DNA of 64,000 bases from Oscillospiraceae bacterium (GCA_021203045.1 JAJQBY010000122.1:47875-111874); one strand, 5' to 3'. Counted from the stretch's first letter, positions 36,281 through 45,187 are shown. A program made the numbers and translations. The notes: a model not told the origin generated them from the sequence alone.

Positions 36281-37242
36281 CAGTCGAACAGGGAGGACAG
36301 GGACTCGTCCTCATAGATGCGGTGGATGGAGGTGGCAAACAGAGGCGCCACAGACAGATAGCGGATCTTGTCCACCCTGGGCTTATCCTTGGGGTAGGGA
36401 ATGGTATCCAGCAGAAGAAGCTCCTCCAGGCAGCTGTTCTCAATCCGCTCCAGCGCCGGTCCGGAGAGAACGCCGTGGCTGGCACAGGCATATATCTTGT
36501 TCGCGCCGCCGATCTCCCGCAGGGCCTTGGCCGCTCCCACCAGGGAGCCGGCGGTATCCACCATGTCGTCCAGGATGATAACGTCCTTTCCCTCCACGTG
36601 GCCGATCAGGTTCATGGCCTCAGACTGGTTCGCCTGCTCCCGGCGCTTGTCCACGATGGCAAGACCGGTGCCCAGCTTCATGGCGAAGGTCCTGGCCCGG
36701 GATACGCTGCCCACGTCCGGGGAGACCACGATAAGGTTTTCGTTGTTCGCACCGAAGCGCTTCAGGTAATGGGCGGAGAAGATATTGCCCCCCACCAGGT
36801 TGTCCACAGGGATATCGAAAAAGCCCTGTATCTGAGAGGCATGGAGATCCATGGTCAGCACCCGGTCGGCTCCGGCCTCCGTGATAAGGTTCGCCACCAG
36901 CTTGGCGGAGATGGGGTCACGGCTCTTGGCCTTTCTGTCCTGCCGGGCATAGCCGAAATACGGCATCACAGCGGTAATGCGGCCTGCGGAGGCCCGGCGC
37001 ATGGCGTCGATCATCACCAGCAACTCCATCAGGTTATCGTTTACCGGCCCACAGGTGGACTGCACCAGAAACACGTCCGCACCCCGCACCGGCTCATACA
37101 CCGAAATGGAGCACTCTCCGTCCGCGAAATGAGAACAGTGCATATTGCCCAGGGATATATTCAGACAGTCGCATATATCCTGGGCCAGCTTGGGCGTGGC
37201 GTTTCCGCTGAAGACCTTGACCTCTTTTCCATGTGTTATCAT
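36280..37242 (-). CDS. prs: Ribose-phosphate pyrophosphokinase
   Basis: 320 residues. Makes PRPP from ribose-5-phosphate and ATP. The PRPP-binding loop VIILDDMVDTAGSLVGA, the flexible-loop YFGYARQDRKAKSRDPISAK, and TMDLHASQIQGFFDIPVDN are all present. AGGGGG serves as ribosome site. Followed immediately by pth. Confidence 0.96.
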   Translation of the reverse strand: MITHGKEVKVFSGNATPKLAQDICDCLNISLGNMHCSHFADGECSISVYEPVRGADVFLVQSTCGPVNDNLMELLVMIDAMRRASAGRITAVMPYFGYARQDRKAKSRDPISAKLVANLITEAGADRVLTMDLHASQIQGFFDIPVDNLVGGNIFSAHYLKRFGANNENLIVVSPDVGSVSRARTFAMKLGTGLAIVDKRREQANQSEAMNLIGHVEGKDVIILDDMVDTAGSLVGAAKALREIGGANKIYACASHGVLSGPALERIENSCLEELLLLDTIPYPKDKPRVDKIRYLSVAPLFATSIHRIYEDESLSSLFD

Positions 37243-37441
37243 TTTTTCATGTACCCCCTACCCTAAAGACGATCTTTGTATTTTTTATGTATGTGGATAT
37301 GATTCCACGCTTATTATAACAAACGGACAAATCAAAAGAAAGACCTTTGTGATTTTTCATGCGGATAGCGGATATTTTTTTGATTTTTTCTGTTTGTGGC
37401 CCTTTCCGTTCGAACAGGACGGCAGACATATATGAAAAGGG

Positions 37442-37470
37442 CCGCATCAAAACGGCTGGTTTCGATGCGG
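37442..37470 (-). terminator. Hairpin after the anti-sigma gene
   Basis: CCGCATC plus AAAC pair with GTTT plus GATGCGG, and on the minus strand CCCTTTTC follows. It lies 19 nt past the stop codon at 37489. The stretch from 37243 to 37441 is otherwise AT-rich and empty apart from the prs promoter region. Confidence 0.6.
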
Positions 37471-37488
37471 TCCCTGTTTTTGTGGCGG

Positions 37489-38559
37489 TCAGTCCGCCGG
37501 GGTCAGCGTGTAGGAGAAGGCTTCGCCGGCACAGGAGCCGGTCAGCTCGATCTCCGTGATGCTGTCTGTGTCCGTCAGACGGTTGAATACATACCAGGTA
37601 TGCGTCTCTCCGTCCGCAGACGTCAGCGCCAGGTTATACACGTTCTTCTCATCGCTTTCGACAGTATATTCGCTGCCATCCGCATAGCGGATGATGATCT
37701 CATCTGTCAGATACTCGTCGGTCTCCTCCGACGCCCCGCTCCGGGGCCAAGCAATCTCCATGCCCACAGCGGAAACCGACGCCGTCAGCTCCCCATCCGA
37801 GAAGGTGCCGGCAGGGACCCTGCCCTCGGCGGCAATGGTAACGTATTCCCGTTCTATTTCCGCCGTGTCCCCAAGATCGGTGACCACGGCCACCTCCAGC
37901 CGGATGTTCTCCCCGTTCAGCTCCTCAAAGGGCGCGAAGTAGCAGGCATACCGGCGGCAGGTATCGGTGCTGTCGTCCTCCAGCAGCAGGCTGGTAAAAT
38001 CGACAAGCTCTCCCTGGCCGGTCTGGGCATTGAGCGTATACCCCTCCGATGCACTCTCATCGGGAAAGCCGTTGGGATTTTCCACAGTGACAGTGGCAGC
38101 GCCGATACCATTTTCATCCATCACCGCATCCTCCACCGTAAAGGTATAAGCTCCGATGGTGACGCTGGCCTGCACCTCCGTCACATACGCGCCCACAAGG
38201 GTCTGCGCCTGCTCGTCGTCCGCCTCGACCCGCTCCACGGCGGGGTAGCTCTCCTGACTGACAGCGCTGCCGGTCTCATCTGTCTTGTCCAGGGTATAGG
38301 CTTCGTGGCCGGTGCCGTTATCCCCGAAAGCATCCCGGAAAAATCCGGTGTGGGCCGCCGCAGCCAGGGCGCTGCCTATCAGCAGCACGGCCACCGCCGC
38401 CGCGATCAGCCCCGTCCGTGCGGTCATCCGAACGGTCCTTTTTATTTTCTCATGCTCGTGTTTCATAGGTCTGTCCTCCAATCCGCGCAGGGTACGATCT
38501 ACCCTGTCCCGGAAAGAGGCGGGGACCTCGTCAAAAACATCGTCCCAGGGGTTTTTCAT
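37489..38559 (-). CDS. Anti-sigma factor-like membrane protein (DUF4179 type)
   Basis: 356 residues. A cytoplasmic N-terminus of about 45 residues (WDDVFDEVPASFRDRVDRT), a transmembrane helix (TGLIAAAVAVLLIGSALAAA), and an outer DUF4179-like beta domain of about 280 residues. The ATG overlaps the sigma gene's stop (ATGA), the standard arrangement of a sigma factor and its membrane-bound inhibitor. The signal is unknown. Confidence 0.85.
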   Translation of the reverse strand: MKNPWDDVFDEVPASFRDRVDRTLRGLEDRPMKHEHEKIKRTVRMTARTGLIAAAVAVLLIGSALAAAAHTGFFRDAFGDNGTGHEAYTLDKTDETGSAVSQESYPAVERVEADDEQAQTLVGAYVTEVQASVTIGAYTFTVEDAVMDENGIGAATVTVENPNGFPDESASEGYTLNAQTGQGELVDFTSLLLEDDSTDTCRRYACYFAPFEELNGENIRLEVAVVTDLGDTAEIEREYVTIAAEGRVPAGTFSDGELTASVSAVGMEIAWPRSGASEETDEYLTDEIIIRYADGSEYTVESDEKNVYNLALTSADGETHTWYVFNRLTDTDSITEIELTGSCAGEAFSYTLTPAD

Positions 38560-39029
38560 ACCTCCTGCACCTCCTGTAAATATGATCTCAGCATCTTCCT
38601 GGCCCGGTGGAGCCTGGACTTGACGGTACCCTCCGGCAGACGCAGCATGGCGGCGGTCTCCCGTATATCATAGCCCTCGACGTAGTGAAGGATGACCGGC
38701 AGGCGGTACGCCTCATCCAGGGACATCAGCGCATCCCGCAGCGCCCGCCCCTCCTCCGGGGCGGCCTCCTGCTCCCGGCGCACCTCCTCAATATCCACAA
38801 AGCGGCTTTCCTGCCGCTGGATGCTGTGGCACTGGTTTATCAGGATGCGCACGACCCAGGTTTCAAAATACTGCTCCTGCCGCAGGCCGGACAGCCTCTC
38901 CCACGCCCTCAGGATGGTCTCCTGCACCGCGTCCTCCCGGTCCGCCTCGCTTCGCAGCAGGCCGCAGCTCACACGGTAGAGGGTCCCCGTCACAGCGGTG
39001 ATGCGCCGGGTGAATTCCTCCTTGGTCAT
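38556..39029 (-). CDS. ECF-type RNA polymerase sigma factor
   Basis: 157 residues. Region 2 (SEADREDAVQETILRAWERL) and region 4 (GYDIRETAAMLRLPEGTVKS, RLHRARKML) are clear; there is no region 1 or 3. The start at 39029 has GGGAG upstream. With the coupled membrane anti-sigma gene it forms a stimulus-response switch. I could not see a repeated target promoter in the window. Confidence 0.9.
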   Translation of the reverse strand: MTKEEFTRRITAVTGTLYRVSCGLLRSEADREDAVQETILRAWERLSGLRQEQYFETWVVRILINQCHSIQRQESRFVDIEEVRREQEAAPEEGRALRDALMSLDEAYRLPVILHYVEGYDIRETAAMLRLPEGTVKSRLHRARKMLRSYLQEVQEV

Positions 39030-39112
39030 CGTCTCACTCCCTTGCCCGGAATTTGCTCTCACAGACGTCTGTATTTATTAGACGCGGCAGACGCCCGAAA
39101 GGTTCGGAGGTC

Positions 39113-39147
39113 AAAAAAATTTTGAGACTGCCCTGGCAGGCAGTCTC
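39113..39147 (-). terminator. Terminator after the GIY-YIG gene
   Basis: GAGACTGCC (39124-39132) pairs with GGCAGTCTC (39139-39147), followed on the minus strand by AAAATTTTTTT. Confidence 0.85.
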
Positions 39148-39155
39148 ATTTGTTA

Positions 39156-39413
39156 TCAGGTATTCTCCCCGATCAGCGCAAGCTTTTCGGCGCGGGTCAG
39201 GGCTTTGATCGCAAGCTCCCGGTTCAGGGCGGCGGGCTTATCGGGACACAGCTCCCGGTATACAGGCTCCACAGGCCGGCGGCTGCGGGTATATTTGGCC
39301 CCCGTCCCGGCGTTGTGCTGCCGGGCCCGGCGCTCCACATCCGTGGTGATGCCGGTATACAGGCTGCCGTCCGCACAGCGGAGGATATAGACCCAGTACG
39401 GTGTCTCTGTCAT
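39156..39413 (-). CDS. GIY-YIG domain protein (YhbQ-like)
   Basis: 85 residues. Single GIY-YIG nuclease-fold domain: YWVYILRCADGSLYTGITTD (Tyr/Tyr and Gly), ERRARQHN (Arg), and a conserved Glu in NRELAIKAL. Members are small nucleases of uncertain role, perhaps in repair or RNA turnover. The start at 39413 overlaps the stop of the membrane-protein gene (ATGA). A much longer frame extends upstream but has no ribosome site or sensible composition. Confidence 0.88.
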   Translation of the reverse strand: MTETPYWVYILRCADGSLYTGITTDVERRARQHNAGTGAKYTRSRRPVEPVYRELCPDKPAALNRELAIKALTRAEKLALIGENT

Positions 39414-39991
39414 GCCGCCTCTCCCTGCGGCGCAGGGCGTTCCTCCCGGATGGCCAGGGCCACGCACAGAAGCCCCGCCATGATGCACAGCACCGACCAC
39501 TCCTGGAACCACTCGGGCCAGGTAAACACCGTGCGGTGGACGATCAGATCCAGCACGACCGCATGGAAGGTAAGGGGCAGGCCGAACGGGGGGAACAGCA
39601 GCTTCCGCAGGGGCAGGATACTGAAGGCCGTCAGGCCGTACAGCACAGCCACCAGCAGATACAACAGCGTGCACAGCGTCTGGTGCCACCAGACGAAGGT
39701 CCCCGCCTTCAGGATGAAAAACAGCACGCCCAGCAGGGCCGGGAAAAAGCTGATTCGCAGGGATATCCTGCCGGGATACAGCAGGCACAGGCAGAACAGC
39801 ACGCAGGCCCCCAGCGGCAGGACCCCGTGGACATACACGCCGGCGGCAGCCGTGTCCTCCGGCCAGGCGAGCCACCAGGCCAGCCGCAGGCCGAAGGACA
39901 GGACCATGAACCCTACCGCGGCCCACACAGCTCCCTTCGGCTCGATATAGTAGCTGATGCGCGTCTGCCGGGCGGACAGATCACTGCTCAT
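39410..39991 (-). CDS. Integral membrane protein, unknown
   Basis: 193 residues with about six transmembrane helices, Trp- and Leu-rich, no signal peptide. The start at 39991 (MSSDLSARQTRISYYIEPK) overlaps the upstream TPR gene by 11 nt. It sits in a three-gene run TPR/zinc protein, membrane protein, GIY-YIG protein. No family recognised. Confidence 0.75.
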   Translation of the reverse strand: MSSDLSARQTRISYYIEPKGAVWAAVGFMVLSFGLRLAWWLAWPEDTAAAGVYVHGVLPLGACVLFCLCLLYPGRISLRISFFPALLGVLFFILKAGTFVWWHQTLCTLLYLLVAVLYGLTAFSILPLRKLLFPPFGLPLTFHAVVLDLIVHRTVFTWPEWFQEWSVLCIMAGLLCVALAIREERPAPQGEAA

Positions 39992-40859
39992 CGTCAAAAA
40001 TGAACTTGCAGGAGCACTGGAAGCAGATGGAGCGGTTGGATTTCTGAATGGTGCCGCAGATGGGGCAGATGATCTCGATGGGAGGCCGCTCGCCGAAGTG
40101 AGCCACCTTCTCCTCCCGGTCCACCTCCGAGCTGACACCGGGCAGGGGCCGCCCCTCCGGTCTGGCGCTGGGGACGTTGCGGTATTCCGGCTCCGAAAGC
40201 TCCTTGTCCAGGCGGCTGCGGACGGCCTGGAGCTGCTGCTTCTTTTCCAGGGTCTTGTTGTAGTACCCCTCCGCCACCCGGCCGGTGGCGTTGAAGGCGA
40301 TCAGCCAGTCATAGAAGATATTCAGGTTCCCGATGTTGTGCAGGCGGCGGCGCTTCAGCGCCTCATTGCCCTCCAGCAAGCCGTCCAGATATTCGCTGAC
40401 CTGGATCAGAGCGGCCAGATAGTTTATCATGGGGATATACACGTCCGGCAGGGTCAGACCCTGAGGATGGGACAGATCCCAAGTATAGAAGAACAGGGGC
40501 GAGGGGGCCTTGGTGTTCTCCTTCCGGGCGATGCTGGTGTAGATGCGGGTCAGCTCATTATACTTGGTGCTGGTCAGGTTTATCAGATCCACCGCCACCC
40601 GGCCCATAAACTTCGAGGTGTCCTCCCCGGCCCGCTCCGCCATGGCGAAGGCGTCCTGGGTGCTGTAAATCAGGGCGGTGGGGTCGCCGTCCAGGAGGGT
40701 GCTCTGCCAGGTGCGGGCCACGCCCCGTCCATGGACAGCCACATAGGAGTCCGGATCGGCCTCCAGGGCCTTGGCATATTCTGTTTCCGCGTCCGCATAC
40801 CGGCCGGCCGCCAGATCCCGGTCGGCCAACGTCAGAAGTTTTTCAACAGCAGGGGTCAT
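39981..40859 (-). CDS. TPR protein with C-terminal zinc ribbon
   Basis: 292 residues. Begins with a tetratricopeptide-like helix pair (LAAGRYADAETEYAKALEAD), continues as mostly helical, and ends in a zinc ribbon (ICPICGTIQKSNRSICFQC). CGGAGGAA precedes the ATG. Probably a cytoplasmic adaptor for the membrane protein encoded next; function unknown. Confidence 0.75.
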   Translation of the reverse strand: MTPAVEKLLTLADRDLAAGRYADAETEYAKALEADPDSYVAVHGRGVARTWQSTLLDGDPTALIYSTQDAFAMAERAGEDTSKFMGRVAVDLINLTSTKYNELTRIYTSIARKENTKAPSPLFFYTWDLSHPQGLTLPDVYIPMINYLAALIQVSEYLDGLLEGNEALKRRRLHNIGNLNIFYDWLIAFNATGRVAEGYYNKTLEKKQQLQAVRSRLDKELSEPEYRNVPSARPEGRPLPGVSSEVDREEKVAHFGERPPIEIICPICGTIQKSNRSICFQCSCKFIFDDEQ

Positions 40860-41013
40860 AACGGCTTCCTCCGTAGATTAGAAATTTTATAATACTGATG
40901 TATCATCTGTCATATTATTACTTGTATTTTAGCCTGAAACGGGCCGGAAATCAAGGCTATCCTGTCATTTTACGGAAGAAATATCTTCAGACCGGCCCGT
41001 CACGAACCGGTCT

Positions 41014-41042
41014 TTGACACAATGTCGTATTTGTGGTATTGT
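41014..41042 (+). promoter_or_regulatory. Promoter of the GH25 gene
   Basis: TTGACA (41014-41019), 17-nt spacer, TATTGT (41037-41042). The expected transcription start (about 41049) is only a few bases before the ATG at 41052, so the mRNA would be leaderless or nearly so. Confidence 0.75.
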
Positions 41043-41051
41043 AATGGAGTT

Positions 41052-42092
41052 ATGAAAAATCGAATTTTGTCATTGATAGCGATCATACTGCTGCTAGTCT
41101 CCCTGACCGTCATATTGGTGGTCCTGGTGGTGCGGAACGTCCAGCAGACAGAACCGGAACCGGAAGCAGTCGAGCCCACTCCCACCGTGGACCCCTATGA
41201 GGGCCTGGTGCAGGTCTCCGATGGAGACGGCGGTACTATGTGGGTAGATGAGGCCGAAAACCTGACGCCCTTTTCTCTGGATGTCTCCGCCTTCTCCGTT
41301 ACGGACAGTACCGCCGTCTACAACGGGGACGACGCCACCCTCGTTCTTGGCATAGATGTCTCCGAGCACCAGGGCACCATCGACTGGCAGGCCGTGGCGG
41401 ACGCAGGGATAGAATTTGCCATCATCCGCTGCGGCTGGCGGGGCTATAGCGGCGGAAGCCTGAACGCAGATACCATGTTCCAGGAGAATGTGGAGGGAGC
41501 TCTGGCCGCCGGGCTGGAGGTAGGAGTCTACTTCTTCTCTCAGGCCGTCAGCATTGTGGAGGCGGCGGAGGAGGCCATCATGACCCTGGAGCTGATCGAC
41601 GGGTACGACATCACCCTGCCAGTGTTTTTCGACTGGGAGAAGATCGGAGCCGGGGAAACCGCCCGCACGGACAACGTGAACGGAAACACCCTGACGGAAT
41701 CCTGCCTGGAGTTTTGCCAGCTGATCGAATCGGAGGGCTATGAGGCCGGGGTATACGCCTATCTGAATCTGGCCTATTTTACATACGACCTGAATCAATT
41801 TCAGGATCTGACCATCTGGATGGGAAATCCCGGCTCTCAGCCGGATTTCTACTATGACCACAGCTTCTGGCAGTATTCCTTCACCGGCAGCGTGGACGGC
41901 ATCGAGGGAGATGTGGACATGGACGTGATGTACGTCTACACCGGCACCGACGCCTCAGAGGCGGAGACAGATACAGCTACAGACGAGGACGCGGAAACCG
42001 CCGCCCCGGAGGAGACGACGGTCACAGCGGATACAGACGAGGGCGCGGAGACCGCCGGCGAGGCGGTATCGGCGCAGGAGGAAGAAAATTGA
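41052..42092 (+). CDS. GH25 lysozyme-type muramidase, membrane-anchored
   Basis: 346 residues from the ATG at 41052 (MKNRILSLIAIILLLVSLTV begins an uncleaved signal anchor). After a Glu/Pro/Thr-rich stretch, residues about 95-295 form a GH25 domain: LGIDVSEHQGTIDW, AIIRCGWRG, VGVYFFSQA, and the catalytic FFDWEK pair. The C-terminus is a Thr/Glu/Ala-rich tail. It cleaves MurNAc-GlcNAc bonds of peptidoglycan. The next gene overlaps its stop codon by a TTG start. Confidence 0.9.
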   Translation: MKNRILSLIAIILLLVSLTVILVVLVVRNVQQTEPEPEAVEPTPTVDPYEGLVQVSDGDGGTMWVDEAENLTPFSLDVSAFSVTDSTAVYNGDDATLVLGIDVSEHQGTIDWQAVADAGIEFAIIRCGWRGYSGGSLNADTMFQENVEGALAAGLEVGVYFFSQAVSIVEAAEEAIMTLELIDGYDITLPVFFDWEKIGAGETARTDNVNGNTLTESCLEFCQLIESEGYEAGVYAYLNLAYFTYDLNQFQDLTIWMGNPGSQPDFYYDHSFWQYSFTGSVDGIEGDVDMDVMYVYTGTDASEAETDTATDEDAETAAPEETTVTADTDEGAETAGEAVSAQEEEN

Positions 42093-42565
42093 TCATACTG
42101 AAAAAAGAGGATCTCCATGACCAGGCGGGCATGGAGCGGGCCTTTCAGGGCTATTTTGAGGACGTGGCAAAGCAGTGCGACGGCACCTTCAACGCCATGC
42201 TGGGCATGTCCTTCGTGGACTGCGACTATGCCAGGCGCCAGGTGACGCTGCGGATGCACACAAAGGCCTGGATGGCCAACCCCAGCGACATCCTCCACGG
42301 AGGCGTCACCGCTGCGGTGCTGGATCTGACCATGGGCCTGCTGGCCCGGTACTGCACCGGCGGCCACATGACCCCCACCATCAGCATGGATGTCAGCTAT
42401 CTCTCCCCCATCCCCCTGGACGATATCCTGGTCGTCCGGGCCCGGATCACCCGCCCCGGCTTCACCATCTGCTACGCCACCGGCTCCGCCTGGGTCGAGG
42501 GAAAAGAAAACGCCCCCGCCGCCACTGCGTCAGGGACGTATTATGTGTCGAAGAAAATGGGATGA
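42089..42565 (+). CDS. PaaI-type hotdog thioesterase
   Basis: 158 residues. The hotdog-fold signature NPSDILHGGVTAAVLDLTMG (HGG motif with Asp/Thr) places it with PaaI/YdiI-like acyl-CoA thioesterases; the substrate is unknown. Translation starts at a TTG (42089) overlapping the GH25 stop (TTGA), with AGGAGGAA at good spacing. The coupling to a lysozyme gene has no obvious metabolic meaning. Confidence 0.85.
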   Translation: MIILKKEDLHDQAGMERAFQGYFEDVAKQCDGTFNAMLGMSFVDCDYARRQVTLRMHTKAWMANPSDILHGGVTAAVLDLTMGLLARYCTGGHMTPTISMDVSYLSPIPLDDILVVRARITRPGFTICYATGSAWVEGKENAPAATASGTYYVSKKMG

Positions 42566-42577
42566 CCCCATGACCGC

Positions 42578-42617
42578 AAACGCGCCGCGAGGAGAGCTCA
42601 CGGCGCGTTTTTCTTTT
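42578..42617 (+). terminator. Bidirectional terminator between convergent thioesterase genes
   Basis: AAACGCGCCG (42578-42587) pairs with CGGCGCGTTT (42601-42610), followed by TTTCTTTT. It serves the plus-strand gene and lies at the stop of the minus-strand gene. Confidence 0.85.
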
Positions 42618-43053
42618 ATTCCGGCTTTTGTTCCCCGGGCTGCGGGGCCAGCTCCTCCAGGAGCTGATAAAACTCCGGCCAGCGGCGTTTGAGGCTGACA
42701 GGACGGCCCGCGTCCGCCAAAAAGCAGTGAACGCTCTCCGCCGTGCAGACGGTCTCTCCGTCCACGGTCATAGTATAGCCCAGGGTCAGCTTAGCGGCCT
42801 TCAGCTCCTTGATATACACGGATACCTCCAGCACATCCGGGAAGGTGGTGCTCCGCTTATACTGGCAGCTCACGCTCAGCACCGGAGAGGCCAGCCCCTC
42901 CCGCTCCATGCGGTCATAGCCCCAGCCCAGCTGGTCCATGAAATCGATCCGGGCCTCCTCCATATAGTGCAGGTAGTTGGCGTGGTGCGTCACCTGCATT
43001 TTATCCGTTTCGTAGTACTGCACCTTCCGCCGGTAAGCTTTTATTGAGATCAT
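42616..43053 (-). CDS. YbgC/4HBT-type acyl-CoA thioesterase
   Basis: 145 residues. The N-terminal YYETDKMQVTHHANYLHYME carries the active-site Asp equivalent and the 4HBT signature. It starts 4 nt after the PlsY-like gene's stop, in the order der, plsY, thioesterase. A role in acyl-CoA or acyl-ACP trimming next to phospholipid acylation is plausible but inferred. Confidence 0.88.
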   Translation of the reverse strand: MISIKAYRRKVQYYETDKMQVTHHANYLHYMEEARIDFMDQLGWGYDRMEREGLASPVLSVSCQYKRSTTFPDVLEVSVYIKELKAAKLTLGYTMTVDGETVCTAESVHCFLADAGRPVSLKRRWPEFYQLLEELAPQPGEQKPE

Positions 43054-43057
43054 CGCT

Positions 43058-43717
43058 TCAGAAACTGTCCCTCATTTTCTTTTCCGTTTTGTTGCCCCAC
43101 TTCACCTTCGGCTCCTTATGCTCCAGCAGGCGGAAAATGCTGCCCCGGTTCCGCCAGACGATCACCAGCGCCATAAACAGCGCCAGCGTGCCCGCAAGCC
43201 CCTTCAGGTTCTCGGCGGAGATAAATATCCAGGCGGCGGGAGCCCCTGCCACGCAGGCGCACAGGCCCGCCAGCGACACATACTGGGAAAAGGCGATCAC
43301 GATGATATACACCGCGGAGGCCACCAGCCCCACACGCCAGTCCGCCAGCCACAGGGTGAGCACACAGCAGAGTATGCCCTTGCTGCCGCGGAACTTGTTC
43401 TGGACGGGGTAGATATTGCCCAGCATCAGGCAGAACCCGGCGAACAGCTTGCCGATGACCGGGAACCCGTCTCCCGGGATGGACAGCAGCAACGCCCCCA
43501 GCAGCACGGCGATGACGCCCTTAAGGATGTCCACGCCCATAACGGCCAGGCCCCACCGGTCGCCGAACACATGGGTAAAGTTGGCATAACTGGCCCTGCC
43601 GTTGCCCATCCGGCGCAGATCCTTTCCGAACACGAACCGGGCCAACAGCACCGGGCTGTTCAGCGCGCCCAGGGCATAGGCGATAACGGCGATGAGTATG
43701 AGAAGAAGGGGTATCAT
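43058..43717 (-). CDS. PlsY-like glycerol-3-phosphate acyltransferase, divergent
   Basis: 219 residues, about five or six transmembrane helices with the overall PlsY pattern. The normally conserved signatures are altered: motif 1 reads MGNGRASYANF instead of GSGNxGATN, motif 3 reads GNIYPVQNKFRGSKG instead of GHxxPxxxxFxGGKG, while motif 2 (DILKGVIAVLLG) is preserved. It may be a paralogue with changed or lost activity rather than the main PlsY. Its ATG overlaps the der stop (ATGA), the common der-plsY gene order. Confidence 0.8.
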   Translation of the reverse strand: MIPLLLILIAVIAYALGALNSPVLLARFVFGKDLRRMGNGRASYANFTHVFGDRWGLAVMGVDILKGVIAVLLGALLLSIPGDGFPVIGKLFAGFCLMLGNIYPVQNKFRGSKGILCCVLTLWLADWRVGLVASAVYIIVIAFSQYVSLAGLCACVAGAPAAWIFISAENLKGLAGTLALFMALVIVWRNRGSIFRLLEHKEPKVKWGNKTEKKMRDSF

Positions 43718-45039
43718 TCTTGGTCTCCTTTCTGTCGGATCGTCAGCTTCACCGGCGTTCCCTCCAGGCCGAAGGCGGCCCGGATACGGTTTTCTATATA
43801 TCTCTGATAGGAGAAGTGGAACAGCTCCCTGCTGTTGCAGAAAATGACGAAGTGAGGGGGCTTCACCCCGGTCTGGGTCATATAGTATACCTTCAGGCGG
43901 CGGCCCTTGTCCGTGGGGGGCTGCTGCCGGGCCTGCGCGTCCGCCAGGACGTTATTGAGGGTGCCCGTGCTGATGCGCATGGACGCCTGCTCATTCACTG
44001 CGTTTATCATCTCAAATATACGCCCTGTACGCTGTCCCGTCAAGCAGGAGATGAACAAAACCGGGGCGTAATCCATGAAGGAGAGATCCCGCTTCACCGC
44101 CTGGCGCATGCGCTCCATGGTGTTGGTCTCCTTTTCCACCAGATCCCACTTGTTCACCACGATGATGCTGGCCTTGCCAGCCTCATGGGCAAGCCCTGCG
44201 ATCTTCGTGTCCTGCTCCGTGACGCCCTCTCGGGCGTCTATCATGATGAGGCACACGTCGCTCCGTTCGATGGCAAGCTGGGCCCGCATGACGGAAAAAC
44301 GCTCCACCCGGTCGTTCACCTTGGACTTCCGGCGGATGCCGGCGGTGTCGATGAAAAGATAGCTGCCATATTGATTTTCCAGGGGGGTGTCCACCGCGTC
44401 CCGGGTGGTGCCGGGCATATCCGCCACGATGACCCGGTTCTCTCCCAGAAGGCGGTTTATCAGGGAGCTTTTTCCGACATTCGGCTTTCCGATCACCGCC
44501 ACCCGGATAACATCCGGATCGTCCTCTTCCTCCTCCGGCGGAGGGAAGTGCGCCACACAGGCGTCCAGCAGGTCGCCGGTGCCGTGGCCGTGAAGGGCGG
44601 AGACGGGGATGGGATCGCCCAGGCCCAGGTTATAGAATTCATAAAAGGCCGGATCGTTGGGGCCGGTGGCGTCCATTTTGTTCACCGCCAGCACCACGGG
44701 CTTCCCGCTCCGCTGGAGCATATTGGCCACATCCTGGTCTGCAGCGGTGATGCCTGTGCCGATCTCCGTCACCAGCACGATCACATTCGCCGCATCGATG
44801 GCGAGCATGGCCTGCTCCCGCATAAAAAGGAGTATCTCATTGGAGGTATTGGGCTCGATACCGCCGGTATCCACAATATCGAAGCTGCGGCCCGCCCACT
44901 CACAGGGGGCGTACAGTCTGTCCCGTGTCACGCCGGGGGTATCCTCCACGATGGACAGCCGCCGCCCGGCCAGGCGATTGAACAGGTGGCTTTTCCCTAC
45001 ATTGGGCCGGCCAACGATGGCCACCAGGGGTCTGCTCAT
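43714..45039 (-). CDS. der: Ribosome assembly GTPase Der (EngA)
   Basis: 441 residues. Two tandem GTPase domains and a KH-like C-terminus. Domain 1: GRPNVGKSHLFNRLAG (His where Thr is usual after GKS), DTPGVTRDR, NKMD. Domain 2: GKPNVGKSSLINRLLGE, DMPGTTRDAVDT, DTAGIRRKSKV, NKWDLVEK. Needed for 50S subunit maturation. GGAGGCG precedes the ATG. Confidence 0.97.
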   Translation of the reverse strand: MSRPLVAIVGRPNVGKSHLFNRLAGRRLSIVEDTPGVTRDRLYAPCEWAGRSFDIVDTGGIEPNTSNEILLFMREQAMLAIDAANVIVLVTEIGTGITAADQDVANMLQRSGKPVVLAVNKMDATGPNDPAFYEFYNLGLGDPIPVSALHGHGTGDLLDACVAHFPPPEEEEDDPDVIRVAVIGKPNVGKSSLINRLLGENRVIVADMPGTTRDAVDTPLENQYGSYLFIDTAGIRRKSKVNDRVERFSVMRAQLAIERSDVCLIMIDAREGVTEQDTKIAGLAHEAGKASIIVVNKWDLVEKETNTMERMRQAVKRDLSFMDYAPVLFISCLTGQRTGRIFEMINAVNEQASMRISTGTLNNVLADAQARQQPPTDKGRRLKVYYMTQTGVKPPHFVIFCNSRELFHFSYQRYIENRIRAAFGLEGTPVKLTIRQKGDQE

Positions 45040-45100
45040 ATCATCGCCTCCTTTCCCATTTTACTACGTTTATCACTTGATTTCAACAGATAGCACTCTA

Positions 45101-45120
45101 GGGACGGCCTGGGCCGTCCC
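45101..45120. other. Perfect 8-bp hairpin between rpmF and der
   Basis: GGGACGGC pairs with GCCGTCCC around a 4-nt loop. On plus it is followed by AAAAAATTTTT; on minus, the direction of transcription, it has no T-run. Possibly an RNA element in the der leader. Confidence 0.45.
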
Positions 45121-45150
45121 AAAAAATTTTTGTTCATGGTACATACCAGC

Positions 45151-45174
45151 AAAAAAGGGAGGCATACGCCCCCC
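45151..45174 (-). terminator. Terminator of yceD-rpmF
   Basis: On the minus strand GGGGGGC and GCCTCCC pair (one G-U) around GTAT and are followed by TTTTTT. It lies 14 nt beyond the rpmF stop. Confidence 0.8.
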
Positions 45175-45187
45175 TGCTTTGCGGTAA

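Noticed and set aside
37243..37440. RNA gene in the AT-rich stretch upstream of prs
   Set aside because: No stable fold or tRNA-like pattern could be drawn; it is probably promoter sequence only.
39414..39926. N-terminal extension of the GIY-YIG protein
   Set aside because: The open frame continues upstream but is an Arg/Pro/Gly-rich shadow of the membrane-protein gene; the ATG at 39413 overlaps that gene's stop and begins the domain.
45101..45130. Terminator for the yceD-rpmF operon at 45101
   Set aside because: On the transcribed strand the hairpin is not followed by T residues; the better terminator is at 45151-45174.
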